A DNA stretch of 8,694 nucleotides. Origin: Bacteroidales bacterium (lineage in GTDB: Bacteria; Bacteroidota; Bacteroidia; Bacteroidales; WCHB1-69). How positions within the stretch are numbered: the first letter of the stretch is position 1; each line of letters starts with the position of its first letter. The position numbers were made by a program, and so were the translations under genes. Location of the stretch: positions 1-8,694 of the forward strand of contig JAAYQB010000160.1 in assembly GCA_012519525.1 (NCBI GenBank), written 5' to 3'. Below, in pieces: positions 7,107 through 8,694 of this stretch. The notes below the pieces were generated by a model. That model was not told where the DNA came from. It worked only from the letters and a program-made list of their open reading frames with translations, and did not search any database.

Positions 7107-8694
7107 ATGAGAAATATGAAAAAGATTTTATTTTTTGTTGCAATTTTTACAGTTTGTGCTTTCAATCTTCACTCTCAAGTAGTAGTAGGAAAGCAAAATT
7201 TTGATAGTATTGTCAACTGGACGGTAAGTCCGAGCAACTCATGGGTTGCCAATACTTCTTACTATGTAAGTAGTCCTAAATCATATCATGGATATGTTCC
7301 TAATCAGTTAAATGACTCGATTATGCTTACAACACCATTTTACGATTTTTCTCAATATAAACATGTGTGGTTAAGTTTTAGCCATATCTGTAAAATTGCC
7401 GGCAGTGATATTGCACATATTGAAATGCAAGAAAGTCATACAGGAGCTCAGTGGAAAAAAATCCCTTCGACATGTTATTTAGGAAGCAATCCTTCAGCTT
7501 ATGCAATGCAAGGATTTAATCATAATAGCTATAGCGACTGGCAACCATCTGATTCGCTAGTAACTCCTAATAATTCATGGTGGAAAGAAGAACGCTTTGA
7601 TATTTCAGCAGAAGCAGGTTGGGGAAATGTGCGATTTCGATTCAAACTGAAAAGAGGAACAACGGTAGGCACCCAATTTGCCTACGGTTGGTTAATTGAC
7701 AACTTTGAAGTAAGAGGAGGTCAACATGAATTAGACCCTCCTATTTTGACATTAATCCCTCCCATTCTTAAAGATACCGTTTATGGAGTAGGTCCTTTTG
7801 ATATTAGGGCAAATGTAATTGATGCTGAAGATAGTTTGGTTAAATTATCTTACACTATCAATGGAGGAACTCCTGTGCAAGTTGTTATGAAGAAAGAAAA
7901 TGCTACAACATTTTCTTGGACTATTCCACAACAAGTATATGGAACAAATATAGCATATACCGTTAGAGCAGAAGATTCGGTCAGTAATTCCATTTCCGAA
8001 TCACACACATTTGTTAACGTAAGACATCCTTCAAGTCCTAACAATCCTAATGGAGCAGCAATGTATTCTATTGATACTCCTTATACGATGAAAGTAGTGG
8101 CAAATGTAAGTCTTCCGGTTTATATAAAAATAAAAAATACAGGACTTAATAACTTAACTTCAGCTACAGTTTATTGGAGTGTGAATGGGGTTTTAAAAAC
8201 AAGCTACAATTGGACAGGCGGAAATTTACCCGTAGATTTTGCTTCTTCTTCATTCTATTTAGGGAGTTACACGCCTTCTCTAGGATATGATACGATAAAA
8301 GTATGGGTAAAAAATCCTAACGGTGTTGCCGATCCCATTGTAAATGATGATACTTTATCTTTTATTACTTTCGGATGTAACACTATTTTCAGTGGAGTTT
8401 ATACCATTGGTGGACCTTCGGGAAGTCGAAATTTCACATCTATTACAGCTGCATTGAACGAGTTGTCTTTTTGTGGTATGTCAGGAAATACAACTTTTCG
8501 AATTTATAATGGCACTTATAACGAAAATATTAACTTTACAGCTCCTATAGAAGGAATGGGACAAAACGACACCATTACTTTTATTTCCTCTTCGGGAAAA
8601 GCAGATAGTGTCATTATTTATTCAACAAGCTCTGCTGTTACTCTTTCCAATGTATTTAATTTCGTATTCAAAAAAATAACTCTTAATGTTGTTA
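7107..8694 (+). CDS. Large secreted multidomain protein with beta-helix region, 3' end outside window
   Basis: The frame is open from the ATG at 7107 to the last base, giving 529 codons with no stop. An in-frame TAA at 7092-7094 limits the start to 7107 or the ATG at 7116 (MKKILFF). A signal peptide is clear: MRNMKKILFFVAIFTVCAFN with likely cleavage after LHS or LHSQ (23-24), and no lipobox. Residues about 25-205 look like a jelly-roll/MAM-like module, beginning NFDSIVNWTV and ending GWLIDNFEVRGG. Residues 210-305 form an Ig-like module (DTVYGVGPFDIRANVIDAED), and 325-420 a CARDB-like module (VSLPVYIKIKNTGLNNL). From 428, SGVYTIGGPSGSRNFTSITA and the repeating beta strands after it resemble the start of a right-handed parallel beta-helix seen in many Bacteroidota exported proteins. 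Such proteins usually end in a type IX secretion sorting domain, which would lie beyond the window. The substrate or role (adhesion, matrix or enzyme) is not evident. Confidence 0.88.
   Translation, partial: MRNMKKILFFVAIFTVCAFNLHSQVVVGKQNFDSIVNWTVSPSNSWVANTSYYVSSPKSYHGYVPNQLNDSIMLTTPFYDFSQYKHVWLSFSHICKIAGSDIAHIEMQESHTGAQWKKIPSTCYLGSNPSAYAMQGFNHNSYSDWQPSDSLVTPNNSWWKEERFDISAEAGWGNVRFRFKLKRGTTVGTQFAYGWLIDNFEVRGGQHELDPPILTLIPPILKDTVYGVGPFDIRANVIDAEDSLVKLSYTINGGTPVQVVMKKENATTFSWTIPQQVYGTNIAYTVRAEDSVSNSISESHTFVNVRHPSSPNNPNGAAMYSIDTPYTMKVVANVSLPVYIKIKNTGLNNLTSATVYWSVNGVLKTSYNWTGGNLPVDFASSSFYLGSYTPSLGYDTIKVWVKNPNGVADPIVNDDTLSFITFGCNTIFSGVYTIGGPSGSRNFTSITAALNELSFCGMSGNTTFRIYNGTYNENINFTAPIEGMGQNDTITFISSSGKADSVIIYSTSSAVTLSNVFNFVFKKITLNVV

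Noticed and set aside
7850..8044. 64-codon minus-strand frame
   Set aside because: It is antisense to the Ig-like part of the secreted-protein gene, with no promoter or recognisable product.

Overview
The window looks like part of the chromosome of a low-GC member of the Bacteroidota. Three things point there: promoters of the TTTG/TAnnTTTG type ahead of both outward-facing transcription units, no recognisable Shine-Dalgarno sequences, and a large secreted multidomain protein of a style common in gliding or type IX-secreting members of that phylum. The species cannot be named from the sequence.

Bases 1-543 hold the wreck of an insertion sequence on the minus strand. A short N-terminal piece and a C-terminal piece of an IS1634-type (IS4 superfamily) DDE transposase lie side by side. 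The catalytic middle is missing, there are two in-frame stops and the frames do not match. A 17-bp imperfect inverted repeat lies just upstream of the transposase start. The element continues past base 1.

Bases 625-6780 carry four tightly packed minus-strand genes. In transcription order they are DNA polymerase I (polA), a MOP/Wzx-type polysaccharide flippase, a GT4-type glycosyltransferase and a CzcD-like cation diffusion facilitator. Gaps are 10, 1 and 7 bases, so one transcript from the promoter just upstream of polA is likely. The flippase and glycosyltransferase plausibly work together in making or exporting a surface glycan. polA and the metal exporter have no evident functional link to them.

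Bases 6781-7106 are a very AT-rich divergent intergenic region with a promoter facing each way. The rightward promoter is a near-perfect Bacteroidota promoter, with a 15-bp palindrome lying over its -7 box.

From 7107 to the window edge runs an open plus-strand gene of at least 529 codons. It encodes a secreted protein with a signal peptide, a jelly-roll/MAM-like N-terminal module, Ig-like and CARDB-like beta modules, and the start of a probable parallel beta-helix. Its end lies outside the window. I see no RNA genes, no CRISPR array, and no clear new defence or biosynthetic system; most of the window is ordinary chromosome.
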